This document shows, piece after piece, positions 9,401-17,567 of a stretch of 64,000 nt of DNA. The stretch comes from Epibacterium ulvae (GTDB lineage Bacteria; Pseudomonadota; Alphaproteobacteria; Rhodobacterales; Rhodobacteraceae): NCBI RefSeq assembly GCF_900102795.1, contig NZ_FMWG01000001.1, positions 62,001-126,000 on the forward strand, written 5' to 3'. Within the stretch, counting starts at the first letter, position 1, and the number at the start of each line of letters is the position of its first letter. Below the pieces are notes generated by a model, which was given only the letters and a program-made list of their open reading frames with translations, was not told where the DNA came from and made no database searches. Both the position numbers and the translations under genes were made by a program.

Positions 9401-10492
9401 GCGCTTGATTACGCAGCCTTGCCACGAGCTGCTTTGTTGGAGACGCTAGATACGCTGGTCGATGAGTTTGTCGGTGGTATTTATGTCGAAGCGGAAAAGA
9501 TCAATATCCTGGCGGGCTTCACGATGGGCGAAGCTCTGGCACGGGCAGCTGGTGATCTGGCGCTCAAAACCAAATTAACGCAGGGGGAATTGCCCCATGC
9601 GCCTTCGACCTTGATCGCTGAGTGCAAGGGAAATCTGAACGAAGCGCTCGCACATATGGGGCACCGCGCGATGTTTGATTATGAATTGAGCAGCCCGCGC
9701 TACCATGAAGCGCCGTCTTTGTTAAAATCACTAATGGAGCCGACTGTAGAGATTTTGAAACCTCTTGAAACAGACGGGATTCCTCTGCCTGAAGAGTTAA
9801 AAGAGTGCATTGATCTTGCAGTCAGCTATCAGGATCTCAAAGAGCGCGCAAAACACGAAGCACTTAGGCTTTATGCGGAAATACGGCGTGCTTTGCTTGC
9901 ACTGGGAGCGCAAACTGGGTTGGATACCGCAATTTTCTATCTGACGATTGAGGATGTGCTGAAGGGGGATTGGGCACAAACGGATGCTCTTTTGCAGCGA
10001 GCAAAAGAAAATGAAGATTTAGAAGCACTTCGTAAACCGCTCGCACCTTCGCAAGTCTCTCTGACGCTTCACGATATCGAGCTTTTGTCACTGGGTGAAC
10101 AGATTACAGCTGAAGGGGGGACACTGGCGGGGACATGTGTTGCAGGGCAAGGGCCTGTTAGCGGTCGTGTATTTTGGGTTGATCCTATTTTGGCAGAAGA
10201 GAACGGCCCGATCGAAGTGTTGTTTGATGGGTTTGAGCCGGGAGATATCTTAGTGTGTCAGATGCTTCACCCGGCATGGCTGCCTCAGATGCTGCAAGCC
10301 GGTGCAGTGCTCAGTGAAATTGGTGGATGGCTCAGCCATATGTCAATTGTTGCGCGAGAGAAGAACAAGCTGATGCTGGTCTCTTGTTCGGGCCTACAAG
10401 GGCTGACCTCTGGTCAGCAGGTGACCATCAATGACGATGGCAGTATTGATGTGGCGGAGATCGACACAGGCTTTCTGGCAGTCGGGGAGTAG
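6476..10492 (+). CDS. Signal peptide, two rhodaneses, YidC/Oxa1-like domain and PEP-synthase-like module in one protein
   Basis: A 1338-aa multidomain membrane protein. The GTG at 6476 was chosen because GGAG sits 6 bp upstream and it gives a clean signal peptide (cleavage after about A28, AAYA); an ATG at 6434 is also in frame but has no ribosome site. In order: two more hydrophobic helices (about 35-60, 75-97); rhodanese 1 with the canonical loop CHNGNRS, Cys202; rhodanese 2 with the shorter loop CYDRRS, Cys325; a YidC/Oxa1-like region (about 395-590) containing LTRLLVLPIALKSERDQLRT and QSLYKKQGMTPMRNLLALLF; a PEP-synthase/PPDK ATP-grasp-like domain (about 605-835) with AVRSSASNEDGAGQSFAG and ILQTRD; a helical spacer; and a C-terminal swivel domain with GGWLSHMSIVARE, His1288 being the expected phospho-His. 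The PEP/pyruvate-binding barrel of true PEP synthase is absent. It is divergent from the binding-protein/kinase operon. Function unknown: a membrane-tethered phosphotransferase linked to sulfur transfer is inference. Confidence 0.85.
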   Translation: MKTILTLRGTFFYGVLFFVILQAKAAYAIPSPELIIGSVSSLSQVVAAGVAMVAALGATVAAKLGLNKRGPRLGKFPTKLVTVLVCGLIALVGANYWQYTSSKNKELARLQATLLRPAQFDGSTIKDADLKETSFSAQSGHPQGISTADAFVRLEAGETQFFDIRETGEHEMGTLPGATHIRFPDFLETIPVQPGGEVILFCHNGNRSSETCAELAKLGIDCRFIVGGIEKWITEGYNFSDEEVETIADLRAIPEYPNSATLLSTETFSDMLATTDLQIVDTRYPGDFASGHLPGAINIPIRAMTTNDLQARIRELENKPTIAACYDRRSCFMSQVLGLELSRAGIDFQGRYTLPWEYFVPPTPKPHVQEWLTAQNSGLWDKAIAAVAVALKWSHQQTHLFLGLLALSVLTRLLVLPIALKSERDQLRTQALQPEIKALKERLAEDPVRKARALQSLYKKQGMTPMRNLLALLFLPVMMLGVSAAGLASKDLNTSFLWSADIGAADPYFVVPVVFTALAMVYLLWAVAKTPRQKVLWSILGAPALFAMVATLSFAANVYLCFSLSLLLVQRAYVVGAFSNGVKRLRMHLGRLFIARAPKGVVVLGETERLLTAGNKAMRLSVLQNAGLPVPGGVVLTSDALERFGRMNEVEQQEMADKVWMLAGEKLCAVRSSASNEDGAGQSFAGVFDSVLNVTEQTMLTALRDVLGSFQSARSDSYDTTAEGAGQANILVQEMVDAEMAGVLFTQDPMAPGMVLLEWVKGTGDDLVSGRVTPQIERFGRYTGAAVGDTAPGGPDFKELLMLAREIEAVFDTPQDVEWAYAKGQFRILQTRDITTLDLGTDEQKVRSSEWSKLLERFAQAAPDEVILEQDEMSEVLPRPTPLSFSMINRVWAPGGSLDLASRALALPYRLDEEPGSHLVNLFGKTYVDRALKEEMALRLSGSKSKQLRKQARDIQASFPNQVLPEFHAKLAYWRALDYAALPRAALLETLDTLVDEFVGGIYVEAEKINILAGFTMGEALARAAGDLALKTKLTQGELPHAPSTLIAECKGNLNEALAHMGHRAMFDYELSSPRYHEAPSLLKSLMEPTVEILKPLETDGIPLPEELKECIDLAVSYQDLKERAKHEALRLYAEIRRALLALGAQTGLDTAIFYLTIEDVLKGDWAQTDALLQRAKENEDLEALRKPLAPSQVSLTLHDIELLSLGEQITAEGGTLAGTCVAGQGPVSGRVFWVDPILAEENGPIEVLFDGFEPGDILVCQMLHPAWLPQMLQAGAVLSEIGGWLSHMSIVAREKNKLMLVSCSGLQGLTSGQQVTINDDGSIDVAEIDTGFLAVGE

Positions 10493-10663
10493 GCGCGAGG
10501 CGATCATAGCACAGAAGAGTGTTTTAAATATTTCGGGGAGCAACTTTGGATCACCCGAATAATTTGATGTACCGCGAGGCGTCAACCGGTCGAAGACTGT
10601 TGTGTCTCCAGGCTGTGGAATAACGCGGCAAATGCTACCTTTGCCGTTCCAGCATGAGATTGT

Positions 10664-10700
10664 AAAAAGGCCAGACAGATATGACCCGTCTGGCCTTTTT
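10664..10700. terminator. Bidirectional intrinsic terminator
   Basis: A perfect 13-bp stem (arms 10664-10676 and 10688-10700) with an 11-nt loop, beginning with five A and ending with five T, so it reads as an intrinsic terminator on both strands. It sits between the convergent fusion gene (ends 10492) and the chemotaxis receptor (ends 10720). Confidence 0.85.
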
Positions 10701-10719
10701 ATCATAGTTGGAAATGGCG

Positions 10720-12417
10720 TTAAGCTGCGGCGCTAGACGTTCTGGCTGAATTGGGGCTGGTTTCAGCGCCCACACTGAAATGTGAGACCAGTTGTGCCAG
10801 TTCACTCGCATCGCCGTTCAACATGTGGCTTGCAGCGGTTGCTTCTTCCACCATCGCCGCGTTTTGTTGGGTGACACTGTCAAGCTGCATCATGCCAGTG
10901 TTGATTTCACTCAACCCAGTTGATTGGGTGCTGGTGGCTTCTGCGATACCGCTGATTAGCTCAGAAATGTGGGCGACGCGATTTACAATGCTTTGCAATG
11001 CATCCCCTGCTTTGCCGACAAGATCTACACCACGGTCAACCTGACTAGAGCTGTCCTCAATCAGTGTTTTGATTTCCATAGCAGCCTGAGAAGAGCGTTG
11101 GGCTAGAGCTCGAACTTCAGAGGCAACAACCGCAAAGCCACGACCTGCTTCTCCAGCGCGCGCAGCTTCGACACCGGCGTTCAAGGCAAGCAAATTCGTC
11201 TGGAAGGCGATATCGTCAATAACACTGATAATCTGTGCAATGTGATTCGAAGATGTTTCGATTTCGGCCATTGCAGATACGGCATCTTGAACGACCACAC
11301 CGCTTTGCTGGGCTTCGCTTCGTGCTTCGCCAACGATGTTTTCTACGCTGCGGGCGCCATCAGCGGCATTGCGAACGCTTGTCGTCAATTCGTCAAGAGC
11401 TGCAGCGGTTTCTTCCAGCGTTGCCGCTTGGCTTTCTGTCCGGCGGGAGAGATCGTCAGACGCTTGACTAATTTCAGTCGAACCACGACGGATGCTATGA
11501 GAGGTTCCGACCACTTTGTTCACAAGATCACTGAGATTGTCTACAGCGTCGTTGAAGTGCTGACGCAATTGATCGTAGCCTTTGCCGAATTTTTCTTTGA
11601 TTTTGTGATCCAGATCGCCACTTGCCAAGGCTTGCATCGCGACACCTAGACGGTCCACAACCTGCTTTTGAATTTCTTGAGCACGGGCTTGCTCTTGCGC
11701 AAGTTTCTGGCGTTCTTCCAGTGAATTGCGGAAGGTTACAAGAGTGCGACCCAGTGCACCAATTTCATCGCGCCGATTGGCTTCATCGATTTCAAACCCC
11801 ATGTCGTTTTTTGCGAGGCGTTCAAATTTGTCGATGATTCCAAGCAGTGGGCCCGTCACTGAGCGCGCAATACCAAAGAGTACTGCCGCGAACAAAGCAA
11901 AAGAAATGGCACCGATCGCACCGGCCAGCTTGTTTGCTTCCGCGATAACGCCATCAATTCGGCTGAGATCAAATGTTAAAATGAGCTGACCAATCTCGCT
12001 ACCATCTTGGATCAACAGCGCTTTCTTGAAGAATATTGGACCCACCTCGGCTTGCTGTGCCTCGGTATCTGCCAATAGGCTGGTTATCGCTTCATCCCAT
12101 GCAGGGTTCCATTCTCCTTCAAAGGTACTCTCTGCAAATACACTGTTATCAGAATATAGTTTCGCAAAAACAAAACCATCAAACTGTGCAAGAGAAGACA
12201 GTGACGTTTCGGCCAAATGGCTGTCAAAGTTCCAACTTGCTTCAATAAGAGGTGGCAGAATAAACGTCTCTGTGAGACCAATTTTTTCATTAAAGCTGGC
12301 CCGCAAACTGTCTGCGTAACGAGTCGCCCAAAAATAGGTGATCGAAATGACAAAGAGCGTAAGGCAAACCAATCCGGGTAAGATCAGTTTTTTACTGATC
12401 GGTAGATTTTTGAGCAT
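10720..12417 (-). CDS. Methyl-accepting chemotaxis protein
   Basis: Chemoreceptor of about 565 aa from the ATG at 12417, which has GGGA 8 bp upstream; an ATG at 12480 would add 21 residues. The first helix (PGLVCLTLFVISITYFW) and a periplasmic sensor domain of roughly 130 residues are followed by a second helix around IGAISFALFAAVLFG. Then come a HAMP linker (RRDEIGALGRTLVTF) and a long signalling coiled coil with the conserved CheW/CheA-binding tip FQTNLLALNAGVEAARAGE. No che genes are nearby, so it is an orphan receptor feeding a remote chemosensory array. The ligand is unknown. Confidence 0.93.
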   Translation of the reverse strand: MLKNLPISKKLILPGLVCLTLFVISITYFWATRYADSLRASFNEKIGLTETFILPPLIEASWNFDSHLAETSLSSLAQFDGFVFAKLYSDNSVFAESTFEGEWNPAWDEAITSLLADTEAQQAEVGPIFFKKALLIQDGSEIGQLILTFDLSRIDGVIAEANKLAGAIGAISFALFAAVLFGIARSVTGPLLGIIDKFERLAKNDMGFEIDEANRRDEIGALGRTLVTFRNSLEERQKLAQEQARAQEIQKQVVDRLGVAMQALASGDLDHKIKEKFGKGYDQLRQHFNDAVDNLSDLVNKVVGTSHSIRRGSTEISQASDDLSRRTESQAATLEETAAALDELTTSVRNAADGARSVENIVGEARSEAQQSGVVVQDAVSAMAEIETSSNHIAQIISVIDDIAFQTNLLALNAGVEAARAGEAGRGFAVVASEVRALAQRSSQAAMEIKTLIEDSSSQVDRGVDLVGKAGDALQSIVNRVAHISELISGIAEATSTQSTGLSEINTGMMQLDSVTQQNAAMVEEATAASHMLNGDASELAQLVSHFSVGAETSPNSARTSSAAA

Positions 12418-12782
12418 TTTACGATTCCCATCTAGCTTGCGAAAAACAATAACTGTCTGACCTTTTTTCTTTGTTAACACCGGATCGTGGTCTAGAGCGC
12501 GAGAGCCGTAGGATAGGTTTAATTTTCAGTAAGTCTGAACCGATGACTGTGCAGATTCTTCCATTGCCAGAAAATCAGAAGCCTGTTAAACGCGCTCTAT
12601 CCTGTAAGCCTCGGATTCGTTCCGGGGCTGTTGTTTTACGGGATGTTCGAACTTTGGGACCTTCGGGGCCCTTTACATTGGTCACCTGAACCGGTTGCAG
12701 GCGCAGCAAGGCAGGGGGCTTTCACATAGCGGTGCCTCGTTTCTTCCTTGGGGTATCGCACGCTAAACGGAAGACAGAAAGC
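12418..12782 (+). promoter_or_regulatory. Gene-free leader upstream of the rplB operon
   Basis: A 365-bp stretch between the divergent chemoreceptor and rplB. It must hold the promoter for the ribosomal operon, because rplW, the usual upstream neighbour, is absent. A 48-codon open frame from about 12543 (MTVQILPLPENQKP) resembles no family I know. A weak GC hairpin lies near 12656-12671. I see no convincing riboswitch or protein-binding leader. Confidence 0.4.
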
Positions 12783-13625
12783 ATGGCACTTAAGTCGTAT
12801 AAACCGACTACGCCGGGCCAGCGTGGGCTGGTTCTGATCGACCGTTCGGAGCTTTGGAAAGGGCGTCCGGTCAAGTCTCTCACTGAGGGTTTGACTAAAT
12901 CGGGCGGCCGGAACAACACCGGACGGATCACTTCACGCCGCCGCGGCGGTGGCGCAAAGCGTCTCTACCGGATCGTTGACTTCAAACGGAACAAGTTTGA
13001 TGTTGCCGCAACTGTTGAGCGCATCGAATATGACCCTAACCGTACTGCCTTTATCGCACTGGTAAAGTACGAAGACGGTGAACAAGCTTACATTCTGGCG
13101 CCTCAGCGTCTGGCCGTAGGTGATCAGGTCATTGCCTCCAATAAGGCAGACATCAAGCCGGGCAACGCAATGCCGTTTTCAGGCATGCCAATCGGTACAA
13201 TTGTCCACAACATCGAAATGAAGCCCGGCAAAGGCGGTCAGATTGCCCGCGCAGCTGGTACATACGCTCAGTTCGTTGGTCGTGATGGTGGATACGCTCA
13301 GATTCGCTTGTCTTCAGGTGAGCTGCGTCTGGTGCGTCAGGAATGCATGGCAACAGTTGGCGCCGTGTCAAACCCTGACAATTCAAACCAGAACCTGGGT
13401 AAAGCCGGTCGTATGCGCCACAAGGGTAAACGCCCTGCAGTGCGTGGTGTTGCGATGAACCCGATCGATCACCCTCATGGTGGTGGTGAAGGTCGTACCT
13501 CTGGTGGTCGTACACCTGTGACCCCATGGGGTAAGGACACCAAAGGTAAGCGTACCCGTAACAAAAACAAAGCGTCGCAAAAGCTTATCGTTCGCTCGCG
13601 CCACGCCAAGAAGAAGGGGCGTTAA
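12783..13625 (+). CDS. rplB: 50S ribosomal protein L2
   Basis: Large-subunit protein L2, 280 aa, which supports the peptidyl-transferase centre. The start is the ATG at 12783 ([15 protein letters not shown]), the normal L2 N-terminus; an upstream in-frame ATG adds 17 unrelated residues. The conserved C-terminal segment [19 protein letters not shown] is intact, including the functionally important His in HPHGGGEG. It heads the block rplB-rpsS-rplV-rpsC-rplP. The canonical upstream genes rpsJ, rplC, rplD and rplW are not in this window. Confidence 0.98.
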   Translation: MALKSYKPTTPGQRGLVLIDRSELWKGRPVKSLTEGLTKSGGRNNTGRITSRRRGGGAKRLYRIVDFKRNKFDVAATVERIEYDPNRTAFIALVKYEDGEQAYILAPQRLAVGDQVIASNKADIKPGNAMPFSGMPIGTIVHNIEMKPGKGGQIARAAGTYAQFVGRDGGYAQIRLSSGELRLVRQECMATVGAVSNPDNSNQNLGKAGRMRHKGKRPAVRGVAMNPIDHPHGGGEGRTSGGRTPVTPWGKDTKGKRTRNKNKASQKLIVRSRHAKKKGR

Positions 13626-13628
13626 TCT

Positions 13629-13907
13629 ATGTCTCGCTCTGTTTGGAAGGGTCCTTTCGTTGACGCTTACGTGCTTAAAAAAGCCGAAGCTGCACGTGAA
13701 TCGGGCCGCAACGAAGTTATCAAAATCTGGTCACGTCGTTCCACCATTCTGCCCCAATTTGTGGGTCTGACATTTGGTGTGTACAACGGTCAGAAGCACA
13801 TTCCCGTCAACGTCACTGAAGACATGATCGGTCAGAAGTTTGGTGAATATTCGCCAACTCGTACCTATTATGGTCACGCGGCTGACAAAAAAGCGAAACG
13901 GAAGTAA
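13629..13907 (+). CDS. rpsS: 30S ribosomal protein S19
   Basis: Small-subunit head protein S19, 92 aa, full length. Family motifs include [26 protein letters not shown] ([14 protein letters not shown]), [22 protein letters not shown] in shortened form [12 protein letters not shown], and the basic C-terminus. It lies 3 bp after rplB and 3 bp before rplV, in the standard S10-operon order. Confidence 0.98.
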   Translation: MSRSVWKGPFVDAYVLKKAEAARESGRNEVIKIWSRRSTILPQFVGLTFGVYNGQKHIPVNVTEDMIGQKFGEYSPTRTYYGHAADKKAKRK

Positions 13908-13910
13908 GTC

Positions 13911-14291
13911 ATGGGCAAGGCAAAAAACCCCCGCCGCGTGGCAGATAACGAAGCAATGGCAAAACTGCGCATGCTTCGGACTTCCCCGCAAAAGCTGAAC
14001 CTGGTTGCAGGCATGATCCGCGGTAAGAAAGTTGGCAAGGCTCTGACCGACCTGACATTCTCCAATAAGCGGGTTGCGCAGGACGTGAAGAAATGCCTTC
14101 AGTCTGCAATTGCGAATGCTGAAAACAACCATAATCTGGACGTCGATGAGCTGGTCGTTGCCGAAGCATATGTCGGTAAAAACCTGGTCATGAAGCGCGG
14201 TCGTCCTCGTGCACGTGGTCGTTACGGCAAAATCCTGAAGCCGTTCTCGGAGATCACCATCAAGGTGCGTCAAGTTGAGGAGCAAGCCTAA
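13911..14291 (+). CDS. rplV: 50S ribosomal protein L22
   Basis: Large-subunit protein L22, 126 aa, whose long beta-hairpin lines the exit tunnel. Recognisable segments are [20 protein letters not shown] near the N-terminus and the hairpin/C-terminal [19 protein letters not shown]. The stop overlaps the rpsC start by one base (TAATG), indicating translational coupling. Confidence 0.98.
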   Translation: MGKAKNPRRVADNEAMAKLRMLRTSPQKLNLVAGMIRGKKVGKALTDLTFSNKRVAQDVKKCLQSAIANAENNHNLDVDELVVAEAYVGKNLVMKRGRPRARGRYGKILKPFSEITIKVRQVEEQA

Positions 14292-15010
14292 TGGGACATA
14301 AAGTCAATCCGATCGGCATGCGCCTGCAGGTCAACCGCACCTGGGACAGCCGCTGGTACGCCGACACTAAGGATTACGGTGATCTTCTTCTGGAAGACAT
14401 CAAGATCCGTGACTTCATCAAAGAAGAGTGCAAGCAGGCCGGTGTGGCGCGTGTTATCATTGAACGCCCCCACAAAAAATGCCGTGTGACCATTCATACA
14501 GCACGTCCTGGTGTCATCATCGGTAAAAAAGGTGCAGACATTGAAGTTCTGCGCAAAAAAATTGCCGCAATGACCGAGTCTGAGCTGCACCTGAACATTG
14601 TTGAGGTTCGCAAGCCTGAACTGGACGCACAGCTGGTTGGCGAGAGCATCGCCCAGCAGCTGGAACGTCGTGTATCCTTCCGTCGCGCAATGAAGCGTGC
14701 GGTTCAGAACGCAATGCGTATGGGCGCCCAGGGTATCCGGGTGAACGTTGCTGGTCGTCTGGGCGGCGCTGAAATCGCGCGTACAGAATGGTACCGTGAA
14801 GGTCGTGTGCCTTTGCACACCCTGCGCGCAGACATCGATTACGCACATTCTGAAGCGATGACACCTTATGGTATCATCGGGATCAAGACCTGGATCTTCA
14901 AAGGTGAGATCATGGAGCACGATCCTCAGGCGCGTGATCGCAAATCGCAAGAAGTCCAAGACGGACCGGCACCTCGTGGTGCAGGTGGTAACCGTCGCGG
15001 CGACCGGTAA
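14291..15010 (+). CDS. rpsC: 30S ribosomal protein S3
   Basis: Small-subunit protein S3, 239 aa, part of the mRNA entry channel. It opens with [15 protein letters not shown], has the KH-domain GxxG-type loop in [13 protein letters not shown], and the C-terminal domain segment [19 protein letters not shown] with the basic residues implicated in mRNA helicase activity. The length and order are normal for Rhodobacteraceae. Confidence 0.98.
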   Translation: MGHKVNPIGMRLQVNRTWDSRWYADTKDYGDLLLEDIKIRDFIKEECKQAGVARVIIERPHKKCRVTIHTARPGVIIGKKGADIEVLRKKIAAMTESELHLNIVEVRKPELDAQLVGESIAQQLERRVSFRRAMKRAVQNAMRMGAQGIRVNVAGRLGGAEIARTEWYREGRVPLHTLRADIDYAHSEAMTPYGIIGIKTWIFKGEIMEHDPQARDRKSQEVQDGPAPRGAGGNRRGDR

Positions 15011-15022
15011 GGAGATCGCGAT

Positions 15023-15436
15023 ATGCTTCAGCCAAAGCGTACTAAATTCCGCAAGATGCACAAAGGCCGGATCAAAGGTCTGGCTAAAGGCGGCTCCGAT
15101 CTGAACTTCGGCACCTACGGTCTGAAGGCTCTTGAGCCTGAGCGTGTAACCGCGCGTCAGATCGAAGCTGCACGTCGTGCCATGACACGTCACATGAAAC
15201 GTCAAGGTCGTGTTTGGATCCGTATCTTCCCTGATACCCCCGTAACCTCTAAACCTGTCGAAGTTCGTATGGGTAAAGGTAAAGGTTCCGTGGACTTCTG
15301 GGCGTGCAAGGTTAAGCCTGGCCGTGTGATGTTCGAAATCGACGGCGTTGCAGAAGATATCGCACGTGAGGCTCTGCGCCTTGCAGCGATGAAACTGCCG
15401 GTAAAAACCCGCGTTGTTGTTCGCGAAGACTGGTAA
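15023..15436 (+). CDS. rplP: 50S ribosomal protein L16
   Basis: Large-subunit protein L16, 137 aa, near the A site. It begins [19 protein letters not shown] and has the conserved [20 protein letters not shown] stretch. It is the last gene of this ribosomal block: an intrinsic terminator follows within 30 bp, and rpmC/rpsQ, the usual next genes, are not present before 64 kb. Confidence 0.98.
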   Translation: MLQPKRTKFRKMHKGRIKGLAKGGSDLNFGTYGLKALEPERVTARQIEAARRAMTRHMKRQGRVWIRIFPDTPVTSKPVEVRMGKGKGSVDFWACKVKPGRVMFEIDGVAEDIAREALRLAAMKLPVKTRVVVREDW

Positions 15437-15462
15437 GTCTTACCGTCTTTGAAAAAATTTAG

Positions 15463-15492
15463 ACCCCCGTCACGCAGGTGGCGGGGGTTTTG
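15463..15492 (+). terminator. Intrinsic terminator after rplP
   Basis: An 11-bp GC-rich stem (arms 15463-15473 and 15478-15488, one G-T wobble) with a GCAG loop, followed by TTTT. It ends the rplB-rplP transcript 26 bp after the rplP stop. Confidence 0.9.
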
Positions 15493-15529
15493 TGTTCTAC
15501 CTTTTGAAAATTGAAAGGTATTCTTGTCG

Positions 15530-16306
15530 TTAGGTGTCTTTGTCAATGAGTTGGTCATAGAGGTGCCACGTGGCATGACCCAGCAATGGGAGCGCGATGA
15601 ATAGCCCAAGGAAACCAGGAATCATTGCGACAAAAGTAATGGATGCGATGAATGCCGCCCAGCTGAACATTAACAATGGGAAGCGCTGAACGTAGGTAAA
15701 ACTTGTGATCATTGCGGTGATGAAATCCACTTCACGGTCCAATAGAAGGGGTAGTGCCAGTACTGTCAGCATATAGAGTAGCGCTGCAAAACACGCACCG
15801 ACCGCTGTGCCAAAACTTAGCATCATCAATCCGTTTGAGGTAAAGAACACATCAAGTGAGCTGGAAACATGTGTCATGGTGCTAAGCCCGAGGAATAGGG
15901 CAAAGATCATATGAGCAAGAAAGAACCAAAAGAGGAAGATCATCACAATGATCGCGCAGAGCGACGGCAGTTGGCGTTTGGACTGTTGTAAAATCACGCT
16001 GAGCGTTGCGCGCCAGTTCATTGTCATGCCCCGAGAGAAACGCCGACTGACATCATAAAAGCCGATGGCGGCAAATGGGGAGAACAGCGGGAATCCAACG
16101 GCCGCCAGTACAAGCCAATAAGTTTGGCCGCTGGCATGTGTCACCCATGCCATGAACCAGCCCAAAAGAACGTAGATTGAAGCAATCCCCACCGCAAATA
16201 TGGGAGCACGTTTCATATCGGCTGCAGAGCGCTGCAGGGCCGTGCGCAAGATTAAGGGTGTTACAGGAACAAATTCTGGTGTTCCCGGTTTTGGTGTGAG
16301 GTGCAT
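15530..16306 (-). CDS. DUF2189 multi-pass membrane protein
   Basis: Integral membrane protein of 258 aa with about six hydrophobic helices (for example IFAVGIASIYVLLGWFMAWV and LPLLGHATWHLYDQLI near the C-terminus). It matches the DUF2189 family, typical features being the FPLFSPFAAIGFYDVSRR segment and the terminal GHATWHLY. The family has no assigned function that I can name. It is convergent with rplP and divergent from the oxygenase gene at 16430. Confidence 0.85.
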   Translation of the reverse strand: MHLTPKPGTPEFVPVTPLILRTALQRSAADMKRAPIFAVGIASIYVLLGWFMAWVTHASGQTYWLVLAAVGFPLFSPFAAIGFYDVSRRFSRGMTMNWRATLSVILQQSKRQLPSLCAIIVMIFLFWFFLAHMIFALFLGLSTMTHVSSSLDVFFTSNGLMMLSFGTAVGACFAALLYMLTVLALPLLLDREVDFITAMITSFTYVQRFPLLMFSWAAFIASITFVAMIPGFLGLFIALPLLGHATWHLYDQLIDKDT

Positions 16307-16429
16307 GCTGTTCCTTTCCTCCCAAGGTCTCAGCGCGCGTTTCCAGATTTTAGCTTATCGTGAAGGATTTAAGCTGTCGATAGATGACAGCGCCTCGCCA
16401 AGTGAGCGACGCTTCGCTAAAGGTATGGC

Positions 16430-17050
16430 ATGGCTCAGATTGATTCTCTCTTCGTTACTCGTCTTTATCGTGCAGCTCTGTCCGAACATGGCCCAACTGT
16501 TGACCCAGAGGAGTTGCAAAACTCTTGTATTGTCATTGCCGAGGATGATGATGCAGGCCAAGAGTGGTGTGAAAAGAATGGCTATCCGGGCTATACCTCT
16601 TATGCATCGCTCACGGATCTGCCTTGGCGTTTTCCAATCTTTACCGATCTTGTGAAATCGCTAGATGCACATGTTTCCGCCTTTGCGAAAGATCTTGAGC
16701 TTGATCTGGATGGGCGTAAGCTGGTTTTGGAAGATCTTTGGATCAATATTCTGCCCGAAGGTGGAACACACGCAAGCCATATCCATCCCCATTCGGTTAT
16801 TTCCGGCACCACTTACGTGCAGATGCCGGAAGGCGCGAGTGCGCTAAAGTTAGAAGACCCCCGCCATGCGATGATGATGGCACATCCTCCGCGCCTAAAG
16901 ACCTGCAGGGATGAGCTGAAAACCTTTGTGTATCAATCTCCTAAGGTGGGTGATGTTCTCTTGTGGGAGAGCTTTATACGCCATGAGGTGCCATTGAATA
17001 TGGCTGAAGAAGAACGAATTTCAGTAAGCTTTAATTATCGCTGGGACTGA
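16430..17050 (+). CDS. TIGR02466-family putative 2OG-Fe(II) oxygenase
   Basis: A 206-aa protein of the TIGR02466 / 2OG-Fe(II) oxygenase_5 type. The central ILPEGGTHASHIHPHSVISG provides His candidates for iron binding. The distal FIRHEVPLN and a C-terminal Arg-containing strand (RISVSFNYRW) fit the distal His and the 2-oxoglutarate-binding Arg of the double-stranded beta-helix fold. The substrate is unknown. It stands alone, the last intact core gene before the mobile debris at 17.1 kb. Confidence 0.82.
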   Translation: MAQIDSLFVTRLYRAALSEHGPTVDPEELQNSCIVIAEDDDAGQEWCEKNGYPGYTSYASLTDLPWRFPIFTDLVKSLDAHVSAFAKDLELDLDGRKLVLEDLWINILPEGGTHASHIHPHSVISGTTYVQMPEGASALKLEDPRHAMMMAHPPRLKTCRDELKTFVYQSPKVGDVLLWESFIRHEVPLNMAEEERISVSFNYRWD

Positions 17051-17106
17051 TCTGGTAGCAGTTTAGGAGCTATTATGCACTGGAGTAAGCCCTCGACTTC
17101 CACTCG

Positions 17107-17310
17107 GACCTGTTTCAGCGCAAAGAGCAGAACGCCCGGTTCCGAAAAGGTATTCTTGTTTCCTTGATGGCCTCACAGGGCGCAAAAAGAAAACTGAGGA
17201 GCAAAACCGTATCGAGCGTGACGAGTTTCGTATCAACAGATCAAGCAGCAGTAAGGTCAGCAAGAACGAGCGTCTGCGCAGCAAAAGCCATAGTCGATAT
17301 GATGTTGTAG
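17107..17310 (+). pseudogene. Scrap resembling the C-terminal region of a mobilisation relaxase
   Basis: A frameshifted coding remnant. One frame reads DLFQRKEQNARFRKGILVS, then a shift leads to LDGLTGRKKKTEEQNRIERD. Joined, this resembles the charged tail of alphaproteobacterial TraA/MobA-type relaxases (typically RFRKGLRGLFDRLTGR). No start and no catalytic part are present. The match is from memory of the family only, so the assignment is tentative. Confidence 0.3.
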
Positions 17311-17314
17311 GTTC

Positions 17315-17464
17315 TCAGGGATTTCGTCGTATAAGCATTTCTTCGAGGCATTGCTTCGTTGGTTCTCTCATACTGCTGACATGGTAGATTTCGATGCCGT
17401 GCTGGTCAGGGCCAAAATGGTGTTCGTATTCGTCCACAGCGATGATCCAGGTATTTTCTGTCAC
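17315..17464 (-). CDS. Small hypothetical ORF, 49 aa, possible fragment
   Basis: A GTG-initiated frame reads VTENTWIIAVDEYEHHFGPD and ends IRRNP. The composition looks protein-like rather than random, but I recognise no family, and it lies in a zone of decayed mobile genes. It could be the tail of a lost larger gene. Confidence 0.25.
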   Translation of the reverse strand: MTENTWIIAVDEYEHHFGPDQHGIEIYHVSSMREPTKQCLEEMLIRRNP

Positions 17465-17567
17465 TCCTCTGATGTCTCAGCACAGGCTAAATAATCGCGA
17501 AAGTTGGACTTGATTCACTTCCATTCTGGTTTTCTGCGAGCAATGCTCGCCATAAAGGAGACTGGAA

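Noticed and set aside
12471-12689. A 72-codon ORF upstream of rplB
   Set aside because: It overlaps the chemoreceptor promoter region, has no ribosome site and no family resemblance. Treated as leader.
14288-15205. Long antisense ORFs opposite rpsC and rplV
   Set aside because: They are shadows caused by the biased codon use of ribosomal genes, and the sense proteins are certain.
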